From contig NZ_JAOWLC010000009.1 of assembly GCF_025751535.1 (NCBI RefSeq), positions 119,363 to 183,362 on the forward strand: DNA of 64,000 nt, in the 5' to 3' direction. Each line of letters opens with the position of its first letter. Within the stretch, counting starts at the first letter, position 1. This document shows positions 18,924 to 27,531 of this stretch, one piece after another. This DNA is from Lentibacter sp. XHP0401. Lineage in GTDB: Bacteria > Pseudomonadota > Alphaproteobacteria > Rhodobacterales > Rhodobacteraceae. The notes beneath the pieces were generated by a model. That model did no database searches. It saw only the letters and a program-made list of their open reading frames with translations, and was not told where the DNA came from. The position numbers and the translations under genes were made by a program.

Positions 18924-19887
18924 TGAAATTCAGGCCATCGAGGCCCTGCAAGACAACCAGCCGCTCAAGCCGCACCGCTCCCAATGGAGCGAGGTCTGGC
19001 TGCAATTCCGCCAACACAAAGGCGCGATGATCGGCGGGGGCTTCCTTCTGTTCATCACCCTCGCGGTGGTGGTCGGCCCCATCCTCTGGGATGTCGATCC
19101 CGGTAAGCTCGACATCCGCTCCAAAAACATCCGCCCGATCTACACCGCGCTCTGGAATAGTGAGGCCAAAGTCGACTGGGCACATCCCTTCGGCTCCGAC
19201 AACCTCGGCCGCGACTATCTGGCAAACATGCTCGCAGGCGGGCGCACCTCTATGGCCGTTGGCTGGGCCGCCATGTTGCTCTCGCTGTTTCTCGGCGCCG
19301 CCATCGGCGTTCTCGCGGGCTACTTCAAACACCTCGATGGTATGCTCATGCGCCTGACAGACCTGTTCCTTTCCCTGCCGATCCTGCCTCTGCTTCTGGT
19401 CGCGGTCACATTGTTCCGCCAGCCCCTCAGAGTAATCTTCGGTACCCCCGAAATGGGTATGTTCGTGCTCATCGTCAGCGTCATCGGCATCACCTCTTGG
19501 ATGCATACCGCCCGTATCGTGCGCGGCGATGTCCTTGCCCTCAAAGAGCGTGAGTTCGTTCTCGCCGCACGTTCCGCAGGCACAACCTCGCGTGGCATCA
19601 TCCTGCGTCACCTTCTGCCCAACGTCATCTCACCCATCGTGGTCTCGGCAACCTTCGGCCTCGCCACAGCAATCATCACAGAAAGTTCGCTTTCCTTCCT
19701 CGGCGTCGGCTTCCCGTCCGATTTCCCCACATGGGGCAAAATGCTGGCCGATGGCGTCATGCGGATGACAGAATACCCCGAGCTTGTCATGCTCCCGGGA
19801 ATCGCCATCTCGCTCACGGTTCTTGCCGTTAACTTCCTCGGTGACGGCCTGCGTGATGCGCTCGATCCCCGCATCAGGGGCCGCTGA
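18916..19887 (+). CDS. Peptide ABC transporter permease, DppC type
   Basis: 323 residues from MTDEIQAIEAL. This start is preferred over a longer in-frame ATG because it sits in the ATGACTGA overlap with the DppB stop. The N-terminal OppC-like segment is followed by about six membrane helices; the docking loop REFVLAARSAGTTSRGIILRHLLPN is near 210-234 and the family ending DALDPRIRGR is intact. It pairs with the DppB-type permease and the dual ATPase on the other strand. The cupin gene starts eight bases after its stop. Confidence 0.93.
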   Translation: MTDEIQAIEALQDNQPLKPHRSQWSEVWLQFRQHKGAMIGGGFLLFITLAVVVGPILWDVDPGKLDIRSKNIRPIYTALWNSEAKVDWAHPFGSDNLGRDYLANMLAGGRTSMAVGWAAMLLSLFLGAAIGVLAGYFKHLDGMLMRLTDLFLSLPILPLLLVAVTLFRQPLRVIFGTPEMGMFVLIVSVIGITSWMHTARIVRGDVLALKEREFVLAARSAGTTSRGIILRHLLPNVISPIVVSATFGLATAIITESSLSFLGVGFPSDFPTWGKMLADGVMRMTEYPELVMLPGIAISLTVLAVNFLGDGLRDALDPRIRGR

Positions 19888-19894
19888 GACACGC

Positions 19895-20251
19895 ATGAAA
19901 GCCATTAACCTCACTGACAAGCTGGCTCGGTTCGCAAGCCACTGGGATCCTCACGTTGTCGCGGACTATAACGACAACGATGTGATGGTCGTGAAAATCA
20001 AGGGTGAGTATCCGTTTCACAAGCACGACACGACGGATGACTTTTTCTTCGTCCTTGAGGGCGAGATCATCATCGACATCGAGGACCAGCCTTCCCACAC
20101 CGTCAAGGCGGGCGAGCTCTTTGTTATCCCCAAAGGCGTGGTTCACAGGCCACGCGCTGCCGAGGAAGCCAAAGTGCTTCTGATCGAGCCCAAGGGCGAG
20201 CCTAACTCAGGCGATTCTGATCGCGAAGCCTCGCCCAAACCGCGCCTCTAA
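19895..20251 (+). CDS. Small cupin-domain protein
   Basis: 118 residues. A single RmlC-like cupin: FHKHDTTDDFFFVLEGE (41-57) is the first cupin motif, with H42 and H44 as metal ligands, and VIPKGVVHRPRA near 78-89 carries the second-motif His. It may bind a metal and act as a small isomerase, dioxygenase-like enzyme or ligand sensor; the sequence does not decide. The ATG eight bases after the DppC stop shows it is the last gene of the importer operon, before a strong terminator. A longer in-frame ORF overlaps dppC and is not used. Confidence 0.82.
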   Translation: MKAINLTDKLARFASHWDPHVVADYNDNDVMVVKIKGEYPFHKHDTTDDFFFVLEGEIIIDIEDQPSHTVKAGELFVIPKGVVHRPRAAEEAKVLLIEPKGEPNSGDSDREASPKPRL

Positions 20252-20279
20252 GAAGCTTTTGGCCCGAACCCCGAAATAA

Positions 20280-20316
20280 AAACGCGCGTCCTACATAGGG
20301 ACGCGCGTTTGTTCTT
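20280..20316 (+). terminator. Rho-independent terminator after the cupin gene
   Basis: A perfect 12-bp stem, AAACGCGCGTCC (20280-20291) with GGACGCGCGTTT (20299-20310), with a 7-base loop and a T-rich tail (GTTCTTTTG). It is the strongest classical terminator in the window and closes the dppABC-cupin operon. Confidence 0.88.
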
Positions 20317-20479
20317 TTGTTCTATACGGCCCTCCACGCCGGAACGGGCAATCCGCACCGCCAACAGCGTAGAAAAATCCTCCTCCCTCTGAAGCCTGCT
20401 GCGGGCGCCCCTGCCCTTGCCCAAAAGCTCAAACCCGTTCACCCAAGGGCCAACACACCCGCTCAACAGGAGACGCGCC

Positions 20480-21562
20480 ATGTTTGAATCCTTCGGTTTC
20501 GAGAGCCTGACACCCGTTCAGGCAAGCCTTTACCTCGCCCTCGCCCTCGGCGTAGCCTTCGGTGTTCTGGCCGAAATCACGCGTTTCTGCCTGCGCCGCG
20601 CCCTCGTAAGCGCCGATCAATCAGAGCGCCGCGCAGCCGGTGGGGTCTGGCTCATGGCGCTTACAGTGGCGCTCATCGGCACACAAGCAGGTGTCTCTGC
20701 CGGGCTGATCAACTTTGATGCCCACAGGTTCCTCGCCTCCGATCTTCCCGTGCTGGCCATCGTCCTTGGCGGTCTCGCCTTCGGCGCGGGCATGGTGCTC
20801 ACACGCGGCTGCGCCTCACGCCTCGCGGTTCTTACGGGCTCGGGCAACCTGCGCGCCGGCTTTGTGCTCGTGCTCTTTGCCATTGCCGCCCACGCAACCC
20901 TCAAAGGTGTGTTGGCTCCTCTCTCTGCTGCTCTGGCCAGCGTCACACTGCCTTTGGGCAGCTTCACCTCCCTTGCCGCGCTTCCGGGTGGTGCATTGCC
21001 CTATACCGGCGGGCTCGCGCTGACTTTCTTCGCCCTCGCGCTGCGCTCGGGTGCAAGCTGGCGCAACCTCGCCCTGGCCGTGCTCATCGGCCTCATCGTG
21101 CCCGCGGCATGGCTCGGCACAGGCTATGTCCTATATGATGAATTTGATCCCATCGTGGCCGAAAGCCTCAGCCTCACCGCGCCCGCCACAGCGACACTCT
21201 TCTGGGCAATCGCCAGCACCTCGATCGCACCGGGCTTCGGCGTCGGTATCGTTGGCGGCATCCTCGCAGGCGCAGCCGTTTCGGCCCTTGCCTTCAAGCG
21301 CTTCGCTTGGGTCAGCTTCGAGAGCCCTGCTCAAACAGGCCGCTACACGCTCGGCGCAATTCTCATGGGGGTTGGCGGTGTGCTTGCAGGCGGTTGCACC
21401 TTGGGCGCGGGCCTTTCAGGCATCCCGACCTTGGGTTTCTCCGCCTTCCTCGCTCTCGCCGCCATCATCGCGGGCGCAAAAATCGCTGGCCGCGTGCTCA
21501 ATGAAAGCGGTTCCGGATCCGTCGCACAGCCATCCACACAAGCCCTACAACCGGCAGAGTAA
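20480..21562 (+). CDS. YeeE/YedE family sulfur-compound transporter
   Basis: 360 residues from MFESFGFESL, with CAGGAGACGCGCC before the ATG; an upstream ATG in the same frame lacks a site. About nine hydrophobic segments in two related halves carry the family Cys blocks: LTRGCASRLAVLTGSGNLR near 111-129 and LAGGCTLGAGLSG near 303-315. Characterised relatives (TsuA/YeeE) import thiosulfate through conserved cysteines, so a thiosulfate or similar sulfur substrate is likely. Its last 65 bases overlap antisense the 3' end of the convergent DUF3422 gene. Confidence 0.9.
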   Translation: MFESFGFESLTPVQASLYLALALGVAFGVLAEITRFCLRRALVSADQSERRAAGGVWLMALTVALIGTQAGVSAGLINFDAHRFLASDLPVLAIVLGGLAFGAGMVLTRGCASRLAVLTGSGNLRAGFVLVLFAIAAHATLKGVLAPLSAALASVTLPLGSFTSLAALPGGALPYTGGLALTFFALALRSGASWRNLALAVLIGLIVPAAWLGTGYVLYDEFDPIVAESLSLTAPATATLFWAIASTSIAPGFGVGIVGGILAGAAVSALAFKRFAWVSFESPAQTGRYTLGAILMGVGGVLAGGCTLGAGLSGIPTLGFSAFLALAAIIAGAKIAGRVLNESGSGSVAQPSTQALQPAE

Positions 21563-22784
21563 CCAACGCGCTCACCATCCCTTTGTCGAGACCCGCAAGG
21601 CTCTTGGCAAAGGGGTAGGCCGCATAGCTCACCAAATTCACCGCATAATAACTGATCGCCACAACAGACAGCCCCTCAACAGTTTGCTGCAAGCGCAGCT
21701 GCAAATCCGCGCGCTTGTTCATGCTCTCAAGTAATGCACTGCTCTGTGCCGAGCGCTCCACTTCAACGCGCGTGCGTAAAAGCTCCCCTGCCCGCATTGC
21801 CCTGTCAGCCATTGCACTCAACCTTGCGCGCGTTGCGGCAACGGTGCGCATAGCAGGGTCATAGCGGCGCATCATAAACTCCCCGAACGTCTGGCGCCCG
21901 TTGATCCGCGTCTCGCGCAAAACCGAAATTCGCTCATGAACCAGCGCCTCATAGGCCTGTGTTGCCCCGAAGCGAAACGAAGCCGCCGCCGATAGCGCCT
22001 CAAGCTCCGCAGAAACCGTAAGCAATTCATCCAGAGTCGCCTCCGCAGGCGTCTCGGAAAGGGTCATATCTTCCATCAACCCCGAGAGCTGCCTGTCAAA
22101 TCTGGCAAGCTCACCCCCAAGGCTGCGCACCCGCGCAAACCCAAGCATTGAAAGCGTCTTGTAGGTCTCGATTTCGCAGAGCCGCTGCACAATCCGCCCT
22201 GTGCGTTGCGGCCCCGTTCCGTTGGATACAAACACCGCAAATCGCATGTGCCCCGCTGAATCGATATGAAAATCCCCCGCAATCACCGCCGCCTCATCAA
22301 GCACATAAGACACAGCCATGCTCTCGGGCGCAAACCACCCTGCAAGCGCTTCATGCAGCTCGCTGCGCGCCTCGGGCAACGGCACAACCCGCAGCATGGC
22401 ACTCGTCACCCGCTCCATGTTCGCCGCGGCCAGCCAGTCTTCGGGGAACACATCAAAATCAGCCCCGTCAAACGCACGGTCAGACGCACCCGCTGAAAAG
22501 GCGGTATAGGTCACAAACTCGGTATGGCTCTCCCATTTCAGCATATGCCGCCCGATCTGGCCGGAATAATGCGTGGCACGCGGTGCAGGATGCGCAGCGC
22601 CGAAACGGTCCAACAACGCGCAAAGATGCTCAAGGTCCGCCACACGGTTGCGCCCTGCCGCATCCCGCTTGGGCCTCAGCGCGACAAAAACCGCCGTTGA
22701 AGGCGTTTCGATACGTGGAAAAGGCCGCGCATGCAGCTCGTTGGCCAGCTCGTATCTTAGCGGATGGTCTTGCAAAGCCGTCAT
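21498..22784 (-). CDS. DUF3422 family membrane-anchored protein
   Basis: 428 residues. The N-terminal YELANELHARPF (about 11-22) is the hallmark of DUF3422, a family of unknown function widespread in proteobacteria. The long middle region is helical and charged, and two hydrophobic segments near the C-terminus (VVAISYYAVNLVSYAAY and VSALVTLPVVGLVWMAV) anchor it in the membrane. The start at MTALQDHPL has GGAG eight bases upstream; an in-frame GTG nine bases earlier overlaps that site. It ends inside the convergent YeeE gene. Confidence 0.85.
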   Translation of the reverse strand: MTALQDHPLRYELANELHARPFPRIETPSTAVFVALRPKRDAAGRNRVADLEHLCALLDRFGAAHPAPRATHYSGQIGRHMLKWESHTEFVTYTAFSAGASDRAFDGADFDVFPEDWLAAANMERVTSAMLRVVPLPEARSELHEALAGWFAPESMAVSYVLDEAAVIAGDFHIDSAGHMRFAVFVSNGTGPQRTGRIVQRLCEIETYKTLSMLGFARVRSLGGELARFDRQLSGLMEDMTLSETPAEATLDELLTVSAELEALSAAASFRFGATQAYEALVHERISVLRETRINGRQTFGEFMMRRYDPAMRTVAATRARLSAMADRAMRAGELLRTRVEVERSAQSSALLESMNKRADLQLRLQQTVEGLSVVAISYYAVNLVSYAAYPFAKSLAGLDKGMVSALVTLPVVGLVWMAVRRIRNRFH

Positions 22785-22911
22785 GGGGCGCACTCCTGTG
22801 TTCCCTGCACCCTAACGCGCACGCGCCATAAGTAAACGTGCAATTTGTCGCAAAATCAGTGAGTTAGCGGAATGCAACCGTATACAATCACGCGCCACTG
22901 CCTCCGCGCCA

Positions 22912-23397
22912 TCAGAACAGGCCCATACCCAGCCCCGCGCCAAGCGCTTGTCCCAGTTCGCGGCAAGGCGCAAGTTCCCCCGCGCTCAAGTGCTTTTCGG
23001 CCAAAATCTCTTCTGCGGTTTGCGCCTTGGTGCAGAGGATGAGCGGTTGCTGCACCTCCTTCAGCCGCCAGCCCTTGGCAATCCGGGCAAGTTGCCGCGC
23101 CGCACCCTCCCCGTCCGAGCCTGCGCAAATCATCTGTGCATAGGCCCGCCCCTCGATCTTTCCGAGAACGGGATAGTAACAGCGGTCAAAAAATTCCTTC
23201 ATCTCGCCCGAAAGCGCCGCAAGGTTTTCCGGCCCGCAAAAGAGATATCCCCCCGCCGCGAGCACATCATCAGGCTCCGCCTCGCGTGCCCGCATCAGCC
23301 GCGCCTCGCCTTCCTCGCACGCACCGGCAAGGGCAGCCTCGGCCATCTGCCGGCTGCCATTCGTGCGGGTATGATAGATAATCAGAAGGCGGCTCAT
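22912..23397 (-). CDS. Flavodoxin-like / NAD(P)H-dependent oxidoreductase family protein
   Basis: 161 residues. The N-terminal LLIIYHTRTNGSRQMAEA (4-21) is the phosphate-binding loop of a flavodoxin fold, and GGYLFCGPENLAALSGEMKEFFDRCYYP (about 49-76) is the FMN-proximal loop seen in NADPH-dependent FMN-reductase-like proteins. It likely binds FMN and moves electrons in the cytoplasm. It starts 48 bases beyond the end of pntB, with the pntB terminator between them, so it is probably a separate transcript. Confidence 0.8.
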   Translation of the reverse strand: MSRLLIIYHTRTNGSRQMAEAALAGACEEGEARLMRAREAEPDDVLAAGGYLFCGPENLAALSGEMKEFFDRCYYPVLGKIEGRAYAQMICAGSDGEGAARQLARIAKGWRLKEVQQPLILCTKAQTAEEILAEKHLSAGELAPCRELGQALGAGLGMGLF

Positions 23398-23437
23398 GCC
23401 CTCATGCTAACCGCTCCTGCGCGCGCTTGAAACCCAA

Positions 23438-23467
23438 AGAAAAAGGGCGCCCCTCTCAAGGCGCCCT
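23438..23467 (-). terminator. Rho-independent terminator of pntAB
   Basis: AGGGCGCC and GGCGCCCT (23444-23451 / 23460-23467) form an 8-bp stem with an 8-base loop. On the minus strand it is followed by TTTTCTTT. It lies 24 bases after the pntB stop. Confidence 0.85.
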
Positions 23468-23490
23468 CCTTACTCTCAAAGCCCGAAGGA

Positions 23491-24924
23491 TCAGTCGATC
23501 ATCGGCAACAGCTTGTCCAGACTTGCCTTCGCATCTCCATAGAACATCCGCGTATTCTCCTTAAAGAACAACGGGTTCTCGATACCCGAATAGCCCGTGC
23601 CCTGCCCCCGTTTGGAGACAAACACCTGCTTGGCTTTCCAGCACTCAAGCACCGGCATACCGGCAATCGGGCTGTTCGGATCGTCCTGCGCCGCAGGGTT
23701 CACGATGTCATTGGAGCCAATCACGATGGCCACATCCGTGCTCGGGAAGTCCTCGTTAATCTCGTCCATTTCCATCACGATGTCATAAGGCACTTTCGCT
23801 TCGGCAAGCAGCACGTTCATATGCCCCGGCAAACGCCCCGCAACAGGGTGAATGGCAAAGCGCACATTCTTGCCCTTCGCGCGCAGTTTACGCACCAGCT
23901 CGGCAACACCCGCCTGCGCCTGTGCCACAGCCATGCCATAGCCGGGGATGATGATAACGCTGTCCGCTTCATTCAGAGCTGTCGCAACACCTTCCGCTTC
24001 AATGGCAATCTGCTCGCCTTCCACAGCCATCTGCTCACCCGCAGGGCCGCCAAAGCCACCAAGGATCACCGAAATGAACGAACGGTTCATCGCCTTACAC
24101 ATGATGTAACTCAGGATAGCACCAGACGAGCCAACCAGCGCGCCAACCACGATCAACAGATCGTTGCCGAGACTAAAGCCGATCGCCGCCGCAGCCCAAC
24201 CTGAATAGGAGTTGAGCATCGACACAACCACTGGCATGTCCGCGCCACCGATCCCTGTGATCAGGTGATAGCCGATAAACAGCGCCGCCAGCGTCATGAT
24301 GAAGAGCGGCATGAAGCCACCGGTGTTGAAATACCAGATCAACGTCAGCACAGAAATACCAGCCGCCGCAGCGTTCAGCATATGCCCGCCTGGCAGCTTC
24401 TTGGCCGCGCTGTCTACCTTGCCCGCAAGCTTTCCATAAGCAATCACCGAGCCGGTGAATGTCACCGCACCGATGAACACGCCGAGGAAAAGCTCGACCC
24501 GCAGAATAGCGATTTCAACACCGCTCTTGTGCGCCAAGAGGCCAGCAAAGCCCTCAAGCGCCTCGCGTGCTGTTGCGTCCATAGCCAATACGCGGCCCAG
24601 TTCGATATGGGCGATATATCCCACAAAGACAGCTGCCAAACCAACGAGCGAGTGCATCGCTGCCACAAGCTCGGGCATCTGCGTCATCTGCACTTTGGTG
24701 GCCAGTTGGTAGCCGATGGCCCCGCCTGCCGCGATCATCAGGATCGAGAGGAACCAATAGCCGGCACCGGGGCCGACAAGCGTTGCAGCAACGGCCAGAG
24801 CCATCCCCGCAATGCCGTACCAAACCGCACGCTTCGCACTTTCCTGCCCCGAAAGGCCGCCCAGCGAGAGGATGAAAAGAACCGCCGCGACAACATAAGC
24901 CGCTGTTGTAAAACCGAATTCCAT
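23491..24924 (-). CDS. pntB: NAD(P) transhydrogenase subunit beta
   Basis: 477 residues. Inner-membrane subunit of the proton-translocating transhydrogenase, which makes NADPH from NADH using the proton gradient. About nine membrane helices fill residues 1-260. The C-terminal domain III binds NADP(H), with the fingerprint [15 protein letters not shown] near 323-337 and [22 protein letters not shown] near 400-421. Length and termini match the family. It starts 12 bases after pntA, and the pair ends at the terminator at 23.44 kb. Confidence 0.97.
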   Translation of the reverse strand: MEFGFTTAAYVVAAVLFILSLGGLSGQESAKRAVWYGIAGMALAVAATLVGPGAGYWFLSILMIAAGGAIGYQLATKVQMTQMPELVAAMHSLVGLAAVFVGYIAHIELGRVLAMDATAREALEGFAGLLAHKSGVEIAILRVELFLGVFIGAVTFTGSVIAYGKLAGKVDSAAKKLPGGHMLNAAAAGISVLTLIWYFNTGGFMPLFIMTLAALFIGYHLITGIGGADMPVVVSMLNSYSGWAAAAIGFSLGNDLLIVVGALVGSSGAILSYIMCKAMNRSFISVILGGFGGPAGEQMAVEGEQIAIEAEGVATALNEADSVIIIPGYGMAVAQAQAGVAELVRKLRAKGKNVRFAIHPVAGRLPGHMNVLLAEAKVPYDIVMEMDEINEDFPSTDVAIVIGSNDIVNPAAQDDPNSPIAGMPVLECWKAKQVFVSKRGQGTGYSGIENPLFFKENTRMFYGDAKASLDKLLPMID

Positions 24925-24936
24925 AATCCGCCCCCC

Positions 24937-26508
24937 TTAAGATTTCTGGAACATGGCAAGCATGCGCCGTGTGACGAGGAACCCGCCGAAAATATTGATA
25001 CCCGTCATAAAGACAGAGACCGCTGCCAGAAGAATGACAAGGAACGACCCCGAGCCAATCTGCATAAGCGCGCCCAGAATGATGATCGAGGAGATTGCAT
25101 TGGTCACCGCCATGAGCGGCGTGTGCAGGCTGTGTGCCACACCCCAGATCACCTGGAAGCCGACAAAAACCGCCAGAACAAAGACGATAAAGTGCTGCAT
25201 AAAGCTCGCAGGTGCGACAAGTCCAACCCCCAGCAAAAGAACCGCGCCAATGGCAAGCAATGTCACCTGACTCTTGGTCTGTGCCTTAAACGCAGCCACT
25301 TCCGCGGCGCGCTTTTCCTCGGGCGTCAGCTCTTTCACTTCAGCCTTGGGCTTGGCCGCAATCGCGGCCACTTTGGGCGGCGGCGGCGGGAACGTAATCT
25401 CCTTCTCGAAGGTCACAGTCGCACCGCGGATCACATCATCTTCCATATTATGGTTGATCTGCCCGTCCTTCTCAGGCGTCAGATCGGTCATCATGTGGCG
25501 GATGTTCGTCGCATAAAGGTTAGACGCCTGCGTTGCCATACGGCTCGGGAAATCGGTGTAGCCGATGATGGTCACGCCATTGTCGGTCACGATCTTCTCG
25601 TCCATGACAGTCAGTTTGCAGTTGCCACCCTTCTCCGCCGCGAGGTCGACAATAACAGAACCGGGCTTCATCGCCTTGACCATGTCTTCGGTCCAAAGCT
25701 CGGGTGCCTCACGGTTCGGAATAAGCGCCGTGGTGATCACGATATCCATCTCGGGCGCAAGCTCACGGAACTTCGCCAACTGAGCTTCGCGAAACTCGGG
25801 GGATGAGACAGCCGCATAACCGCCCGTTGCCGCGCCGTCCGCCTGATCTTCCTCAAAGTCGAGGTAAACAAACTGCGCCCCCATTGATTCGACCTGCTCC
25901 GCCACTTCGGGGCGCACGTCAAAGGCGTAGGTCACAGCGCCCAAAGAGGTTGACGTACCGATCGCGGCAAGGCCCGCAACACCTGCCCCCACAACCAGAA
26001 CCTTCGCAGGAGGCACCTTGCCTGCCGCCGTGATCTGGCCGGTGAAGAAGCGGCCAAAGTTGTTGCCGGCCTCAATAACCGCACGGTAGCCCGCAATATT
26101 GGCCATGGAAGACAGCGCATCCATTTTCTGCGCGCGGCTGATCCGTGGGACCATTTCCATCGCAATCACATTCGCGCCCTTGGTCTTGGCCGCCTTCATG
26201 CCCGCGTCGTTTGCCGCCGGATTGAAGAATGAAATCAGCGTCTTACCCGCCTTGAGGTATTTCAGCTCTTCGGCTTCGGGCTGGCGCACCTTGGCGATGA
26301 TATCGGCATCTTTCCAAAGGGTGGCGGCAGATTTTTTCACGCTCACGCCCGCGGCCTTATAGTCCGCATCCGAATATCCCGCGCCCGCCCCCGCGCCTGT
26401 TTCGATCATGCACTCGTAGCCGAGCTTTTGCAGATCAAGTGCCGAAGCTGGCGTCATTGCCACACGGGCCTCGCCTGCAAACACTTCTTTTGGTGTCCCG
26501 ATTATCAA
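24937..26508 (-). CDS. pntA: NAD(P) transhydrogenase subunit alpha
   Basis: 523 residues, single-chain alpha subunit as in enterobacteria rather than the split PntAA/PntAB seen in several alphaproteobacteria. The N-terminal domain I binds NAD(H): MIIGTPKEVFAGEARVAMTP at the start and VLVVGAGVAGLAAIGTSTSLGA near 167-188. A Lys/Pro/Glu-rich linker (about 375-405) leads to about three or four C-terminal helices (LLLGVGLVAP onwards). It is the first gene of the pair. Confidence 0.96.
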   Translation of the reverse strand: MIIGTPKEVFAGEARVAMTPASALDLQKLGYECMIETGAGAGAGYSDADYKAAGVSVKKSAATLWKDADIIAKVRQPEAEELKYLKAGKTLISFFNPAANDAGMKAAKTKGANVIAMEMVPRISRAQKMDALSSMANIAGYRAVIEAGNNFGRFFTGQITAAGKVPPAKVLVVGAGVAGLAAIGTSTSLGAVTYAFDVRPEVAEQVESMGAQFVYLDFEEDQADGAATGGYAAVSSPEFREAQLAKFRELAPEMDIVITTALIPNREAPELWTEDMVKAMKPGSVIVDLAAEKGGNCKLTVMDEKIVTDNGVTIIGYTDFPSRMATQASNLYATNIRHMMTDLTPEKDGQINHNMEDDVIRGATVTFEKEITFPPPPPKVAAIAAKPKAEVKELTPEEKRAAEVAAFKAQTKSQVTLLAIGAVLLLGVGLVAPASFMQHFIVFVLAVFVGFQVIWGVAHSLHTPLMAVTNAISSIIILGALMQIGSGSFLVILLAAVSVFMTGINIFGGFLVTRRMLAMFQKS

Positions 26509-26607
26509 ATTCGCATCCCCTCTAGTTTACGCGTCTGTCTGTTTGCTATCTTCATGGGGAAATATTATTGCGCAATCCCCTGAAGATGCTTTTGTAAAAG
26601 TTCGCAG

Positions 26608-26632
26608 TGAAATCAATGCCGCATCGCGGCAT
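26608..26632 (-). terminator. Possible terminator of the MBL-rhodanese-methyltransferase operon
   Basis: ATGCCGC (26616-26622) and GCGGCAT (26626-26632) form a perfect 7-bp stem with a 3-base loop, 30 bases past the methyltransferase stop. The downstream tract on the minus strand (TTGATTTC) is only partly T-rich. Confidence 0.45.
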
Positions 26633-26662
26633 CTTTGTCAAAGCTTCGTTCCAGAGCCGGTC

Positions 26663-27112
26663 TCATAGCCATCGCCGCGTCTCTTTCTCATACTCGTGAA
26701 AGGCTTTTGGAAAGGCCTTTCTCAGTTTGTCTTCCTCGCCCTCGATAAACCGCCAGCTCACCAGCCACATGAACACAGGCACGAGCAAAAGCGAAGGGAT
26801 TGCACTCCAATAAAGCGCAAATCCCGCAAGAACCAGTGCATCTCCAAGGTAAATCGGGTTGCGGCTCAACATAAACACGCCCCCCGTCACCAGCGCATGT
26901 GGCTCCCACCGTGGCACAATCGTGGTGTGATGGCGATACATCTGCCAAACCGCCGCCAGCATCAGGGCCAGCCCCGTGCCGATCAGCGCAAAGCCGAACG
27001 GCGCTGTCGGAAAGGTCAGCGCCAGCCCAAGCGGCACAAACGCCGATTGCAGCCACGCCAGCACGATAAACCCGACAAGCCAGACAGGCGGAAGATCAAC
27101 CCATTGCATCAC
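26663..27112 (-). CDS. Isoprenylcysteine carboxyl methyltransferase-family (ICMT/PEMT-like) membrane protein
   Basis: 149 residues with about four hydrophobic segments. The C-terminal half has the family features: HTTIVPRWEPHALVTGGVFMLSRNPIYLGD (about 62-91), with the RNPIYLGD block, and FIEGEEDKLRKAFPKAFHEYEKETRRW near 121-147, whose EE pair and basic stretch bind SAM in relatives. It probably methylates a small thiol, lipid or other membrane-accessible substrate. The start overlaps the rhodanese stop by four bases, so it belongs to the MBL-rhodanese operon, which hints at a sulfur-containing substrate (inference). Confidence 0.82.
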   Translation of the reverse strand: MMQWVDLPPVWLVGFIVLAWLQSAFVPLGLALTFPTAPFGFALIGTGLALMLAAVWQMYRHHTTIVPRWEPHALVTGGVFMLSRNPIYLGDALVLAGFALYWSAIPSLLLVPVFMWLVSWRFIEGEEDKLRKAFPKAFHEYEKETRRWL

Positions 27113-27531
27113 GGCTTATAGGCCGCCGTTTCTTGCCAGCCCAGATAGCCCGATTGCAACACAAGCACATTGTCGCGCCCCATAAGGCGCGCGGCAAACG
27201 TGGCCTGCGCGCTCAACGAGCCGGTGTTGCAATACAATATCACCATGCCGGTTTCGGGCAATTCCGCGAGCCGCGCAGGAATCTCGCGCCACTCGATATT
27301 CTGCGCCCCTTCTATGTGGCCTCCGGCATACTGCTCTGCATCCCGCGTATCGATAAAACGCGCCGCAGCAAAGACATCCGCATCAATCTGCTGGGGCAGG
27401 ATAATCCCCTGCTCGTAGGTGGCAAAGTCCATGTAGCCCTGCACAGCTTCGGCCACAGCCTCATCTTGCGCAAATGCTGGCCCCGCCACAATGGCGAGGC
27501 CAAAAAGGACAGCCTTAAAGCTCACTCCCAT
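27109..27531 (-). CDS. Periplasmic rhodanese-domain protein
   Basis: 140 residues. An N-terminal signal peptide (AVLFGLAIVAGPAFA, cleavage near residue 21) directs it to the periplasm. A single rhodanese domain follows, with FIDTRDAEQYAGGHIEGAQNIEW near 59-81 and the active-site loop CNTGSLS starting at Cys101, which would carry a persulfide. Its start overlaps the MBL gene by ten bases and its stop overlaps the methyltransferase gene. It may hold or transfer sulfane sulfur in a detoxification or assimilation path (inference). Confidence 0.87.
   Translation of the reverse strand: MGVSFKAVLFGLAIVAGPAFAQDEAVAEAVQGYMDFATYEQGIILPQQIDADVFAAARFIDTRDAEQYAGGHIEGAQNIEWREIPARLAELPETGMVILYCNTGSLSAQATFAARLMGRDNVLVLQSGYLGWQETAAYKP

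Noticed and set aside
24265..25806. 513-residue open frame on the plus strand
   Set aside because: Antisense to pntB and pntA; rich in Arg, His and Asp with no fold-like pattern.
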